The notes beneath the pieces were generated by a model. That model had not been told where the DNA came from. It worked only from the letters and a program-made list of their open reading frames with translations, and searched no databases. A stretch of DNA of 64,000 bases, taken from Cladocopium goreaui. Its lineage: Eukaryota; Sar; Dinophyceae; Suessiales; Symbiodiniaceae. This document shows positions 21,888-34,800 of this stretch, piece by piece (position 1 is the stretch's first letter; the number at the start of each line of letters is the position of its first letter). The DNA lies in NCBI GenBank assembly GCA_947184155.2, contig CAMXCT020005112.1:1117001-1181000 (forward strand), given 5' to 3'. The position numbers were made by a program, and so were the translations under genes.

Positions 21888-24800
21888 TGGTCCGTAGAAT
21901 CACCTTCCTCTTGCTGAAACCCCAAAATCTCCAAAGCACGGAGCGCCGCTCTCTGCCTCGCCCCAGGTTCTTTGTTGGCGAGCTCCAGCAAGGCGTCTTT
22001 GTTGCCTTTTCTCTTTTGGTTCCAAACGGTGCTGTTGGCGCAAGACATTCCACGGAAATGTTTCTCGTCCTTCATGCACCGCTTGCATCTCGTGCAAGCA
22101 AAACGGACCGTGAAATCTACCGGCCAGACAAGTGCCTCAATATGGTGTTTGGGCGCAGTGTCTTTGGAGCTTCCCTTGCCTGAGTCAATAATGTTCAAAA
22201 CTGTACGGGCACCATCCTTGAGAGCATCACTGATGGACGCTTTGTTGAGACAAGCGCGGAGCCTTGCCAGCATCTTCTTCCTCTTGGGGCCATTGCCGGC
22301 CACATACTTTTCACAGGACAGCGTAGCAAGCTCCTTTGCTTGATTCGCCATCTTGCCACATTTGCGACAAATAACCTTTGCCATACCTCCTCTTTTCTGT
22401 TTGGCCTTGCCAGTCATAGGGAGGGTAACCAACACTGGTTCGTGGGAACCGGCATCACCTTTTTTGAGGCCCAACAGGCGTTTTGCCATGCCAGCTGCGC
22501 GCACTTGAATCGTAGCTTTGGCTGCATTTGCCGCCCTGTAACTTCCATCGCTTTTGAAACGCTGCACATTCGCTTTCGGATGGTGTTCTTCTCTATGCCT
22601 CAGTTTCATGCGAAGCACCTGGTCTCTGCTGAGATCGGCATCTTCAGGAATGACCATGTTGCACAAGTGACACTTCCACTTGAAACTCATACCAGGGGCG
22701 GCGTGACAAAGCTGACCCATAGCGGGAGTGAGCTTCAACCTCTCCTTCTCATCAGGATGCCAAGCATTGATGTGGGCCTGCTTTTTCTGCGGCCACAGCC
22801 TGTGTACCCCTGTGGAATAATCGCACAAAGGACAATTCCATTCCTCCCTTTTTGGGCGTTTGGACGAAGTGCTGCCAGCCTCGTCCTTTTCGCTGACACC
22901 AGCGCTGCTCACAGCACGCCGCTCCCGACCTGAAGTAGCAGTCGCAGGGGAGGGATTCCTGCGCCGCTCTGAGCAAGTAGAACCAGGCAAGGAGGCGTCG
23001 CGCTTGGAACGCTTCTTGGCGCCCGCCACAGATGGCAGCGCTGACAAACGAGTAGCGCCAGCCGAGTGAGTGCCAGTTTCCGACCCGCCCCCTCTGTTGC
23101 CTTGCATAGGGCCAGTGGCGGCTTGCTCCAAAATGCCTGGCGGCAATGCGCCATCCAACAATTCATAATGCTTTCGGCGATACCACAGAGCAATGGCGCC
23201 ACCTGCTTTCCCTTGGCTGTTGTAAACCTCAGGCACGCCCGTAGGCTGAAAAACTAATATGGGTCTGTCGTAGTGCACGGCAGCTGCAGCACATTCCAAG
23301 CTGCTGCCCCAAGCCCCAACCTTTGCAAGCATCTCCATGTACTTTTCCCATGACTCGCACTTCTCTTCCTGTTCCGTGGGCTCCCTTTCGTCCCACCAAG
23401 GTTTATACCGACCTTCATGCTTCTTTAAATGGTTCACAACTGCAGCTCTCACGGATCTTGCAGTTTTGCCTCCAATTCCCTGTGATATGGACTCAAACAA
23501 ACAATTGCCATCAGCAGCAATGGTTCGTGCAATCAAGCCATGAGGTGGCTTGACATCCACTGCAACTCGCTTTGCCGCCGGCAGCTTGGCGGGCGAAGAA
23601 GGTTCGCGTTTGTCACCTGCAGCAGCCGAAGCAGCTTTCATAGCTTCATCAGCTTGAACATCACCAGGCTGCGTGGCGCCTGTAGCAGGCGCAGCTGCAG
23701 CGTTCTTTTCCTTGAGCGGCGTGCCAATGTAGAAAGACTTTAGCGGTGGCTGTGAGGATTGCACAGTTGCAGGCCCAGTGTTGGAATGGAAATTGACCTT
23801 TCCGTAACTGGACAACTTCTTTGTAATGGGCCGCTGAGGTCTCTGCCTGGGCGCTTCAACGACAACAATGGTGTGTTCGCCGGCCTGGATCTCAAGGAAA
23901 TCAAGATCTCTTTGAGCATTCGCATGTGCCCACCATTCAACTTGCTTGCCCAAAGTTTTGCGAGACAAAATCTTTGGATCTTGCAAGCCAGCACGTGTGA
24001 TCGCTTCAGTGACCGTGCTGGCTGACCATTCTCGGGGCACACCACTAATGCGCCATGCTCTTGGCTTTGGAATCGGGTCAGATGCTCTGGGCTTTCGGAC
24101 GCCTAAGCCGCCCCACCCTCTTGCAATGCCAAGATCACCTGCCAAACTTCGGACCTTTTGAAGATAGCTGGGGCCATCAAGGTCAGGACCTTTCTTGATC
24201 CATTCAACATCACATGACTCCACCACACTGTTGTTCCATTGGAGAGGTTCGACGAACCACAGACTTTTCCCAGAACAAGAAAGCAAGCCTTTCGCTGCAT
24301 CTTTCTCAATCCTCAGCAACCCAGTAATGACCGGCTTGCCACCACCCTTCGTGCACTCCTCTTGGAAAGCCCACATGTCAAAAACTTTGGCACCAATGTG
24401 GGCGGGCACATGCCTTCGCAACCATGACTGAGCGCTAGCCTTTGGTTTGGCTTGGATGCTCTGCCACTCTTTGCTCAACAAATACTTTGCTTCAACGCTC
24501 AACCTCACAACCACCGTCTCAGTCTGAGCTGCAGGAGCAGCAGAAACAACGGCTGCTCTTTTGAGTGTTGGTCCGTTTCCTTTCAAGGCTATCAGGTAAG
24601 CCTGCCTTGGCTGAACTTTCCCAGCTATTTTGCCAGGTATGAGCCTCAACTGTCTGCCGTCGATCTGCTTCGCTTCTTTTGGAGCTAACAAAACTGCAGA
24701 GACATGCAATTCTCTTGTCTGATCTGTTGCATCACCTTCTGTCAAAACTTTGAGCTCACTCAGTTGCTCTTCCGATTCACACTGCACTGTTGCTGACACA

Positions 24801-25429
24801 TTGCCAGGCTGATCCAACGCACTGCAAAAAGAATCAAAAGTCAAAACTTGGCCGGTCCAGTCCGACTGTCTCAAACACCAAACTGGTTTGAACGGTGCGT
24901 TCGTTCGAACTACTTCCACAAAAGACTTGGATGCTTGTGTGGGCTGTTTCTTGTTGGCATCCTGTTTGCGATTGGGAAGCTGCGCAGAAGTGCTAGTAGG
25001 ATTGGTGATTGGGGCAGAATTGAGCGCTGCATTCCTGTGGCCAAGGCCCGCACCACCATTGTCACCTTCCTGTGTCTTGCGCTCTTTCTTTCTCTTTTTG
25101 GGCTTGTTCCCTCCTTTGTTTTTGGAGGTGTCAACAGCTCCAATTTCTTGACCCATCAGAGTGCTAAGTTGCTGAAACAATTTTCCGCTGCCTCCCCCAA
25201 TTCCCAACAATTGGCAGAGCTGGGTAAGCAGCTTGAGAATTTCTCCTACCTGTTGCAAATTGAAGCCATTAGCTTGCGCATTGCTTTGTTTCTGTTTCCG
25301 TCTTCGAGCTGTTGCTCGGCTGCCTGCTCCATTGCCATTAAGGATATGTTGCAAAGCATTTCTGGTTCTGGAAGACACAGCCCAAGTCTTCTGTGGCAAG
25401 TCAGTGCAAGCACAACAAGCACACACCAC
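21884..25429 (-). CDS. Inner LINE ORF1 with OTU peptidase domain
   Basis: This frame of about 1,180 codons opens with GTG, has no in-frame ATG near the start, and stays open further upstream, so the true start may be lost. An N-terminal helical region (FNLQQVGEILKLLTQLCQLL) is followed by a basic linker. A fold resembling RRM or esterase-type ORF1 domains may lie near residues 455-530 (ISGVPREWSASTVTEAITRA). An OTU-type cysteine peptidase spans about 630-760, with DGNCLFESI (catalytic Cys), WGSSLECAAAAV and a terminal His in RKHYELLDG. Four Cys-rich fingers follow from about 860 (CPLCDYS, CHLCNMV, CRKCGKM and CTRCKRC). It is probably a nucleic-acid chaperone with deubiquitinase or self-processing activity. 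The stop overlaps the next ATG. Confidence 0.8.
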   Translation of the reverse strand: MVCACCACTDLPQKTWAVSSRTRNALQHILNGNGAGSRATARRRKQKQSNAQANGFNLQQVGEILKLLTQLCQLLGIGGGSGKLFQQLSTLMGQEIGAVDTSKNKGGNKPKKRKKERKTQEGDNGGAGLGHRNAALNSAPITNPTSTSAQLPNRKQDANKKQPTQASKSFVEVVRTNAPFKPVWCLRQSDWTGQVLTFDSFCSALDQPGNVSATVQCESEEQLSELKVLTEGDATDQTRELHVSAVLLAPKEAKQIDGRQLRLIPGKIAGKVQPRQAYLIALKGNGPTLKRAAVVSAAPAAQTETVVVRLSVEAKYLLSKEWQSIQAKPKASAQSWLRRHVPAHIGAKVFDMWAFQEECTKGGGKPVITGLLRIEKDAAKGLLSCSGKSLWFVEPLQWNNSVVESCDVEWIKKGPDLDGPSYLQKVRSLAGDLGIARGWGGLGVRKPRASDPIPKPRAWRISGVPREWSASTVTEAITRAGLQDPKILSRKTLGKQVEWWAHANAQRDLDFLEIQAGEHTIVVVEAPRQRPQRPITKKLSSYGKVNFHSNTGPATVQSSQPPLKSFYIGTPLKEKNAAAAPATGATQPGDVQADEAMKAASAAAGDKREPSSPAKLPAAKRVAVDVKPPHGLIARTIAADGNCLFESISQGIGGKTARSVRAAVVNHLKKHEGRYKPWWDEREPTEQEEKCESWEKYMEMLAKVGAWGSSLECAAAAVHYDRPILVFQPTGVPEVYNSQGKAGGAIALWYRRKHYELLDGALPPGILEQAATGPMQGNRGGGSETGTHSAGATRLSALPSVAGAKKRSKRDASLPGSTCSERRRNPSPATATSGRERRAVSSAGVSEKDEAGSTSSKRPKREEWNCPLCDYSTGVHRLWPQKKQAHINAWHPDEKERLKLTPAMGQLCHAAPGMSFKWKCHLCNMVIPEDADLSRDQVLRMKLRHREEHHPKANVQRFKSDGSYRAANAAKATIQVRAAGMAKRLLGLKKGDAGSHEPVLVTLPMTGKAKQKRGGMAKVICRKCGKMANQAKELATLSCEKYVAGNGPKRKKMLARLRACLNKASISDALKDGARTVLNIIDSGKGSSKDTAPKHHIEALVWPVDFTVRFACTRCKRCMKDEKHFRGMSCANSTVWNQKRKGNKDALLELANKEPGARQRAALRALEILGFQQEEGDSTDQ

Positions 25430-25484
25430 AACTGAACTGTTCGCTTCTGTGCACTGCCTAGGCCTGAAAGCAATGCATAGACCC

Positions 25485-25851
25485 GCAGCAACCGCGCGGA
25501 GGTCGTTCAGGTAGCCGCCATCTAGCTTTTGCCCAAGCCAAACAACAAGCAGAACAATCTCAACAAGTAGCAGGGCAGATCACTGCCATCGAGATCAAAG
25601 ACGACGACGAAGAGTTGGAAGGAGATCAGTCCCAAGCAGACCTTTCGTCAGGGAAAATTCACGAGGGTCTCAAGAACCTCACAGCCTCGCTCCAACAGCT
25701 TCAACAACAGGCGGAAGCGATCGAGATCGAGGAAAAGGCTGCGAAGAGACCCAGAACTACCGCATCACAGATGGCAGCAGACATGGAGACAGGCGATGGA
25801 GGGCCAGCAGAGGCATCCAAGCCGCCTTTTGTCTCGCCCGGTTGTGCATGA
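25485..25851 (+). pseudogene. Outer LINE ORF1, C-terminal part
   Basis: This is the continuation of outer ORF1 after the inner LINE. It is open from about 25465 in the same phase as the left part (CAG CAA codons on both sides). It encodes an acidic, Gln-rich helical tail including HEGLKNLTASLQQLQQQAEA and ends FVSPGCA, stop. The TGA stop at 25849-25851 overlaps the ORF2 ATG at 25848. It is separated from its N-terminal half by 7.45 kb of inserted DNA. Confidence 0.65.
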
Positions 25852-28800
25852 CGTTTACGTATGACAACCTAGGGCTCTGCAGACACTGGAGTGAAGCAAC
25901 TCCAGCAAGTATCCTGAAATGGCACAATCGTGCAGTGATGAATGAGAATTTCACATCTGAATGGCAAGCTCGTGAACAAGCGATCAGCCTCAGCAATGAG
26001 ATCAAGTCTTCATCAAGCACCTCTACCAGCTGGCTTTGCCCCTCAAGTTCCCCTACAGGAGACATGCCAGTTTTTGATCATGTACAACTTCCCCGGCCCA
26101 GAAGGAAGGTTCACCTGCGTGTGGGTTTTGCAGAGGACCTGGAAATGTGGCTCGGGATTGAGGACAGCTTCAAGATGTACAAGATCATTGTTCCAATTGA
26201 GATAGGTGCTTCGGGTTGCACACCTTGGAGTACACCTCTCTCCCAAGAAGCTGCCAGTTCCTCACAAAGGATCAACGTTGCAGCCACCACCGATAGCTCA
26301 GGTACCACACGAACCTTTGACATGAGTTCATCTCCATCGTGGGCCTCTGCAGTTTTTGACCTTCTCAACCGTGAGGGCCAGGTTGAAGAAGAAGAAGAAG
26401 GGCCAGTGGTTTTTGTGACGTCTTACTATATCAGCCACGCTCATCATCGATTCCATGATCAACCCAGAGTGCTACGCTTTGACATGGAGTTCCTGGAATG
26501 GGAAAGAGATGTGCGCTTTATATGGGAAGACCTTGAGGATCCATCTTCCCCAGTGGATTTGATCTTCATCAGACCGGAGCCACCTCATGCGGCATTCCAA
26601 GGGACGGCGGCCACAGTGATTGTCCATCAACACTTCGACGCTACACGGTCGGCCTGCCTCATCTCCACTGTTCACATCATGGACCCGGATACACGTTTTC
26701 GTGAAAGTGCACACTCAGTTGAATTGCGACTCCAACCTGCCAGAGCTCTTCAACTCGCGGAGGTGGACCAAGTATGTACACAACGACAACAAGAAGGTGC
26801 AGGTTCCTGCACAATTCACATTGGACATCATATCCAAGATCCACAACAAGACATTGCCACATTCCATGGACTTGGTCTTCAGATCCGTGTTCCGCCTCGA
26901 TTGACTCCACAAGAAGCGGAACAAAACTTAGTCGCACGACTACGACGACAACGTCGTCAACGACAAGCTCATGCTTGGGATCCACGCACAAGTGATCCAG
27001 AACCAGAAGGAGATCATCCTGTAGCCAATGACCAAGATGAGAATCCAGAAGATGCAACATGGTTCATGGCTAGACGACCAGTTGCGACCAGGACTGCCAC
27101 ACGTCCAGCGACATCGTCCTCATCTACATCTTCCACAGGGACATCAAGTTCATCCTTTGTCTCTGAAGACATGAGAAGAGTGGTCGTATTTTCGATTGAC
27201 GGAAGAGCTCAACCGGTCATGCTCTCTTGGACCGATACACGGGAACATCACTCAACGGTAGCCACAGCCTTTGGAATTGAACCTGCTGCGGTTGCGAGAC
27301 TACATTTTGTGACCCATCGACCAAGTGATCTTGTTCGAGTAGGATTACAATGCTTCCTGCTCCAGACCACCTCTCAACCGAGACCTTCAGAACTCCTACG
27401 CTTGGTGCTGATCGACATGGAGATCTTTGAAACACAATCACTTCAACCTTTTGCGTTTCGTCGTTTAGCAAAATGGATGCCAAAGACCATCAATCGAAGG
27501 TCTGTTTTCCGTTTGCTAGAGTTAGAAACACAACTTCAAGCATCTGAAGAACGTTGTCTTCTATGGCACAACCATGTCACGATTGAAAATACACAGACAG
27601 TGCCGTTGCATTTGAAAGATGGAGACTACATTCAGATCTACATTGGCGACAGACCATCATCGCTTAGTTGTGGCTCGGAGATCGACTCAGATGTGACTCT
27701 GAACAATGATGACTCTGATCAACTTCATGACCAACCACATGATTCAGAGAATTTTGCAATCTTTCAGGTCCATCTCAACACTGCCAATAAGATGTGGCAA
27801 CTATTGGCAAGAGATTTGCAGATTGTGGAATACAAGACCGCGCCACAGCATGTAAGATCAGCGCCAACCACAATTGCAGCTCAAGGTGATGTCCATCAAG
27901 TAGAAAGGCCCACCAGAAATCTGCGCATTCATCCGGAAGACCATCGCTACTTCGAGCGCCTCTTCAATGAGAACTCGCTGATTGAATGTGAAGAAGAAGG
28001 CCCAATTGCATACCTGGAGACGTGGTACATTCACCACCAGACTGCACAGTCATGCCTCCAATCCAGAGCGGTTCGGCTTCGCCATGATACCACAAACTGG
28101 ATCGAGGACATAGTAGAACCCTGGATAGAAGAAATTGACCATGCCCTGGACCTCACCATTCACGTTGTGAGACCTCAACCACCATGCACGAATATGGAAT
28201 GCGTACTAGCGCATTTGATTGTGGAACAGTCTTCTGCCAGAGACCACACTGTTGGCCTCATCACAATCCGAGAGCCTCAGCGACACAGCATTTATCTACA
28301 ACATAGTGCATTCTCACTGCCGACTCTCATGAGCCGAGACATGGTCCTACGTCAAGCAGGACGTCAAGAGCAATGCCAACAAAGATTATGCAGCGTGAGC
28401 TTGAGGAACATTCCCTTTGGCTTAGTGGATTGGGATGAGATACCACGTGCAGCATGTCTGGTCATCGAGGTACCTTCAAATTCAGCATCATTCTTCGCAC
28501 CAGCCCATCAAGAACCCTTCGATGCCATAGAGCTGATGCAACAATCGACAACGCGATGGAATCGTCAACAGCCACACAGAGACAATCCTGATCAACATGG
28601 CATATCTATGCCTTCATCGGGCAGCAGATGCGAAGGTTTTGCATTCAATCCTGATGCTCCGATTTTCGACCCATCAGCTCCCAACATCGCCACGGCGCCT
28701 GAGAACATCCAGGAGCTCCACTTCCACTGGATGAGGTCGGCCAGTGAGTGGGAGGCCGGCACTGCGCATTCAGCTCTTGTCTTGACATGGTTTGTGGATC

Positions 28801-31800
28801 AATACAGACAGGGCCAACACATTTGTCTGCAACCACGTCCTGCGCGCCTTCATGCAGATTTTCGACAATGGACAGAGCAGCTTCGCAGAGCGTGGCCAGA
28901 TAGATCACTGCCAGGGGCACCAGTCATGATTCACGTTGTGACGCCTCCACCTCCACATATGCAAGCAGACATTGCCGCCCATGTGATCATCGTGCAAAAT
29001 CCCCAAGATGAATTATCCACGATGCTTCTCACAGGCTTTGATTCGTCCATTACCACGCTTGGACCATTTATGCAGATGGCTATCACCACCCAGGAGAATC
29101 TGGTCCTCGACCCGGTCCTGATGCTAATCGGATTAGGCGGAAGATGCTTGCTTCCAGATGCTCCCATGACTTGCACAGCTTGGTACAACAGATATCCAGT
29201 ATATCTTGGACGCCCATTTCCAATCCGTGATGGATACGGGATAGTACTCCAGCTTAGCCCAAGGCAGACACAACCGAGCGCTTCGAGCGGAACAGCCCTT
29301 CTGCAAACCAATCTACAAATTCGCAGACACCCACAGATCGATGACATCACACATACCCCTTGCGAGCGCCAAACAGCTGATGCGGTGGCTCATGCTCAGC
29401 GGCCGCAAGTGGGTTCAGATGATCTCTTGGACATCTTTCCAGCCATAGGACAGAAGCGATGTCATGACTGGAATGACTTACAAGCACGCACTATGGTCCA
29501 GGTTGTATATGCACCCATTGATCCAAATGAAGTTCCTCCACCCACTCCTCTGGAAATGCAAGAGATCTATTCAGCAGAGGATGTCGCAGAGGAACTCCGA
29601 TCTTGGGGCTTCAACTACAGAGTATTTCTCTGCGGAGAACATGATGTGGTATTTGCGCACCTTGCTGAAGGTCAAACGGAAGAGCGCATCTACATTTATT
29701 GCAACACGAACACCGACGAAGATGACCCAGTCTTCACTCACCATACCAAGCAGATGCTTTCTGAACATCAACACATGAGATTCCTGTACACGAAGGGCTT
29801 TCGAAAAGCTGTTGTCATGCAACAGGAAACATGGACACCTCAACTCACATGTGTCCACTTCAGTGATGTTTGCCCTGAACAAGAATCGAACCAGAGAGCG
29901 TCCAGACCCAGAACACCGTGGCCTGCGGCACAACCATGCGGCCCTGACAATGCTTGCATGATTGATATTGAGCATCTGGAACATCAAGAACATCTACAAT
30001 GCCAACTTGTCTTCGATGTTGACGAGTTACAGGAGTTCCTTGCTGCCGACAATAGCCACATCCTATGGAAGGATTACCATCAGTTTGAACTGCCTGACTT
30101 CATCAGAGAGGCCCTTGATCGATGCCAATCTGTTGACAGAATTGACCGTTATGTGATTTTTACTGATGGATCTTCCCAAACGTGCCACAAACACAAACCC
30201 CCACTTTGGATTGCCGAGAATGACATCAGCGATTCATGGGCATTTGCAGTGTTTGCAGAACAATATGGCACACATCCTGACGAACCCTCGACATTGGAAT
30301 TCCTGGGGTGGTCATGCCAAACAGTCTTGTACGACCAGGATGCAGCACACTCCATAGGAACTTCTCGCATTGGATCCGATGCATCAGAAACAGAGGCCCT
30401 TTTCTGGGCAGGACTATGGCGCCTCAGCCGCAATGAAGTGGTGCCAACTGTTTTCGTGAGCGACTCACGTCTCGTTGGAGACCAGGCAGCAGGCCGATGT
30501 GGCTCTACCATCAAGGACATGCCCTACTACAACTTGAGAGCAGTCTTCCAAGCACTTCACGCTGGACTCCCAGGACAAGGCCTCCAAGTAGAGCATGTTC
30601 GCAGTCACACAGGTGATCCGTTTAACGAGCTAGTGGACTGGATTGCCAAACGGGAGCCACATGAGAGCCAGTACCTACCTCGACAGGCAGTCAACATGTG
30701 CACTTTCCAGTCTATCCTCCGACATCTGTGGATTGCCACTGCCCAGACGCCTGATGTGCCAGTGCTGACAAAGACAGGGTACTCTGTACCACCCATTGCA
30801 CTTCCTCCGGATCAACCAGCTTCTACCGTGTTGCCCAAGAAGACATGCAAGCCTATGACCTTCAACATCAGTCTAGGCACTGCGAATGTCAGAACATTCT
30901 ATCGTGGTGATGAGGGATATCCTGGCAAGTTACAATATGTCAGGGAACAATTCCAAGCTCATGGACTTCATTTTCTGGGGCTTCAAGAGTCAAGATGCGA
31001 CCAGGGCACATCTCTCCAAAACCACATCTATCGAATTGCCAGCGGCCATCATGGAGGCCATTTGGGCGTGGAATTGTGGGTGAACTTGGATCAGCCATAT
31101 GCCCAGCGAGGTATCTCTTCTCGCTTCTTCAAACGCTCTGACTTTGTGGTTGTCTCTCAATCGCCCAGACATTTACTTGTCCATGCTCAGAATGAAGATC
31201 TTGATTTTTGGCTTCTTAGTGCGCATGCACCACATGGAGGAACAGCTCAGGATGTGAGGGAATCTTGGTGGAATCAGATTTCTCAACTTATCCATGAGCA
31301 TGTTCGACATGGAGATCTCCTTACCATGATCGATGCCAATGCGAGATCTGGCCGCACAGATGAGATCCACGTCTTTGAGAACGACGATACCGACAATACA
31401 AATACAGGACTCTTCAGAGAATTCCTTGCAGAACACAATCTGTGTGCACCTGCCACTGCAGCGCAACATGAAGGAGAACGAAACACATGGATTCATCCAA
31501 ATGAAGACCGTGAATATCGAATTGACTACGTTTTGGTTCCCACTTCGTGGCATGCCTCCTGCCTCAAGTCTTGTAGCCTGGATCATCTGGACTTTGGACA
31601 TTTGGGAGACCATCGCGCAATGGCAGTTGAACTTCAATGGTATGGGACCACCACTGTGTCTCCGGCGTCTTGCTCTCATGCAAAATATGCGCGTGACAGG
31701 ATCTCAACCATTTCATTTGAGAATGCCTTGGAAGCGTATCAACCACTGCTTTGGAAGACAGATATCGAGACACAGGTTGACCACTTCAACAATTTCGTTC

Positions 31801-34800
31801 AGCAGACTCTTCATCGACATTGTCCAACTGAACGCCATGGACCAAAAAAGGCCTATATCACAGATCAGATTTGGCAACTGCGAGCTCGGAAGTTGCGTCT
31901 CCAAAGACAGACAAAGCTCAACAAGAAGAAACAAAGGTCAGAACTTCTTGCCAGGATCTTCTTGGCCTGGAATGGACACCTTGATCACGACCGCATGACT
32001 GCAGCCAGACGCTTTGAGGCCTCCCTTGTCACCAGTGATCTCAAGACCAAAGTGGAACTTCATCAAGTGGCTTCCCAGCTTAGAAGGGCACTGACGGCTG
32101 CTAAGCGTACTCATGTACAAGCAGCGATCAATAGCCTCCCTCCAGATAGTGCGGCTTCTAGCATCCTGAACACGATCAAGCCCATCATTGGACCTACCAA
32201 CCCGAAACTCCGCAAAGTCTCACCATTGCCAATGATCTTGAATGAAGATGGCAAACCGTGTGCCACGCCAGCGGAACTCAGTGATTGCTGGGCGAATTTC
32301 TTTGGCTCCATGGAAGGTGGTGAGCGAGTTTCACATCAAGGTCTCAGACAAGATTGGTTGCACAATCTCGGATCTTTCATGCAATCTGAATTGTCCTTGA
32401 CTCCGGCTGACATTCCATCCCTGACGGAATTGGAGGCGGCATACCGACGGGTGCGCCCGCACAAAGCCGTAGGAGATGACCTCATCCCGCCTGAATTGTG
32501 TCATCAACATCCTGTTCAGATGGCTCGCATGACCTTCACTCAATTGATGAAGCTATGCATCCATGGCCAAGAAACACTACAACACAAGGGCGGATTATTG
32601 ATCGCCGCATGGAAACGGAAAGGTCCTCAAAATGTATGCTCATCATACAGGTCACTGCTGATAAGCTCACATGTGGGGAAAACAATACATCGGGCCGTCA
32701 GAGATCACCAAGCAGATGTATATGAATCATTTCTACAACATCAGCAAGTTGGCGGCAGAAGACATTTTCCGGTCACCATCGGTGTTCATTACATCAGAGC
32801 CGCCGCCCGTATCGCCCAACAGGCCAAACATTCCCATGCTTTGATCTTTCTTGATCTCCAGGAAGCATTTTACCGGGTCCTTAGGCCTATTGCGATTGGC
32901 GGGCGCTTGACTGACTCCATGCTCGCGACAGTGGCGAGGAGATTGAACCTGCCAGAGGATGCACTGCGTGACTTGCAATACATCTTACAACTCCCAGCGG
33001 CCACCGAGACGGCGGGACTTCCTCTGCATTTGCGACGTGCATTGCAAGCTCTGCATACCAACACTCGTTTCCGAGTTCGTGGACAAGAAGATACTACCCA
33101 CACGAGGATTGGTAGCAGACCGGGAGATCCGTTTGCTGATGTAGTCTTTGGCTACATGTTCTCCAGACTCCTTTCTGCAGTTGAACAACGTATGCAAGAT
33201 CATGGCATCCTGGAAGAAATACATGATTCTGCAGTGCCAGGACTTTTTCCAGAACATTCACATCAACATCAAGTTCCACATGCCATTCTTGGACCAACCT
33301 GGATGGACGATCTTTGCATCACAGTTTCTGCAGAAACATCCATTGGAGCTGAACAAAAAGCGAGCCTTGCAGCGGGCCTTCTCCTCGAGGTATGTATGAA
33401 CCATGGGGTTACACCGAATCTCCAGAAGGGCAAGACCGAAATCTTATTCACATTTCGTGGACCAGGATCTCGCGCTCTCAAACAGAAATACTTTAGCCCG
33501 CAACAGGGCTATCGCATGACTGTTGTCACTGAGTACGGCACCCATGAGATCTCCGTGGTTGGGGACTATGTCCATTTGGGTAGCTTGACCCACCACACAG
33601 GTCACTCGAGGAGAGAGATGAGAAGACGTATTGCCATTGGCAACAGTGCATTCAACGCACATCGACGACTGCTGTTTCAGAATCATGATCTGACGCATCA
33701 GAAACGTGCCGAGCTCTTCATGACACTTGTCAACAGCAAGATCTCTTATGGCACCGAGACATGGGTGCTTGGAGACTTACAATCCCAGAAGTACTTTCAC
33801 AGCGCAATCCTGCGCCTGTACAAGCGGTTGTTGAAACTATCTCCAGATCATGCAGTTCAAGATGATGAGATTTTGAACACTGCACAATTACCAGCTCCAG
33901 AAGAACTCTTGCGTTTGGCCCGTCTGCGATACCTTGGTTTGCTATACAAAAGTGAAGCGATTACTCCTTGGGCACTTATTCGCGCTGACGCTCAATGGAC
34001 AAACCAGGTGCAAGAAGATTTGCGGTGGCTTTGGAAACTTGTTGCCAACACGACAAAGCTTCTCGATCCCACAAAGCATTTCGCAGCATGGGAGTATGTG
34101 CTCCGCTACCATCGCAGCTACTGGAAGACGCTTTTACAGAGAGGTCTACAGCTAGCTCAACTACATAGACAAGATGACCTTTTGCTGCGCCGTCTTCATC
34201 ATGATGTTTTTGCGCATTTGGCTCACTGGGGACCAATCCCCCATGCGCCAATTCGCCCACACATTCCAGTGGAACGTCAGATTGGACACTATGGCTGCAT
34301 GCAATGTGAACTTCGATGCCGGACCAAAGCAGGGGAAGGCGCACACCTATTCAAAGTCCATGGTATTGTTGCCAAAGAACGCCATTGGATCACACACACA
34401 GCATGTGAGGTCTGCCTGAAGGAGTATCACTCCTTTGACAAACTTCAAGCGCACTTGCGAAGATCCACCAACTGCAGAGCGCAGATGGTTACAAGACCAT
34501 CTCGGCCCTTGATACAGCCAGGCATCGGGTCCCGAGACAACAATCAAAGGAGAGCGCAACACGATGACCTTCTCCCTACACAACAAGCCGAGGGTCCACG
34601 CCAACCTCAGCGTCCTCCTGGTGAAGTTGTTCGGTATCACGAGACTCTGTACGAAGACTTGATTCTCATGATCTTTGACTTCGAGGGCTCAGACCCAGCC
34701 GACTTACGAGGTCGACTTCGGGCGCATATTCAGACCTATGCGATTGGTTGGACGCTCACACAGATCACAATCCGACAAGTCCTTGAAGAATTTGGGAATC

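Larger units (their letters stand above)
18034..25484 (-). mobile_element. Inner LINE, OTU ORF1 plus EN-RT-RNaseH
   Basis: This is a minus-strand non-LTR retrotransposon of about 7.45 kb inserted in the ORF1 of the outer LINE. Its order is ORF1 (zinc fingers and OTU domain), then endonuclease, reverse transcriptase and RNase H, the usual order for RNase H-bearing LINEs. The candidate 13-base target duplication is imperfect (18021-18033 and 25485-25497; 11 of 13 match), and it keeps the codon phase of the host ORF1. There is almost no 3' UTR and no poly-A tail. No in-frame ATG opens ORF1, so the 5' end may be truncated by a short stretch. Long open frames suggest a fairly recent insertion. Confidence 0.8.

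Noticed and set aside
22340..25435. Long plus-strand frames opposite the inner LINE ORF1 (about 195-197 codons)
   Set aside because: They are antisense shadows of a GC-balanced coding region with clear domains on the minus strand.
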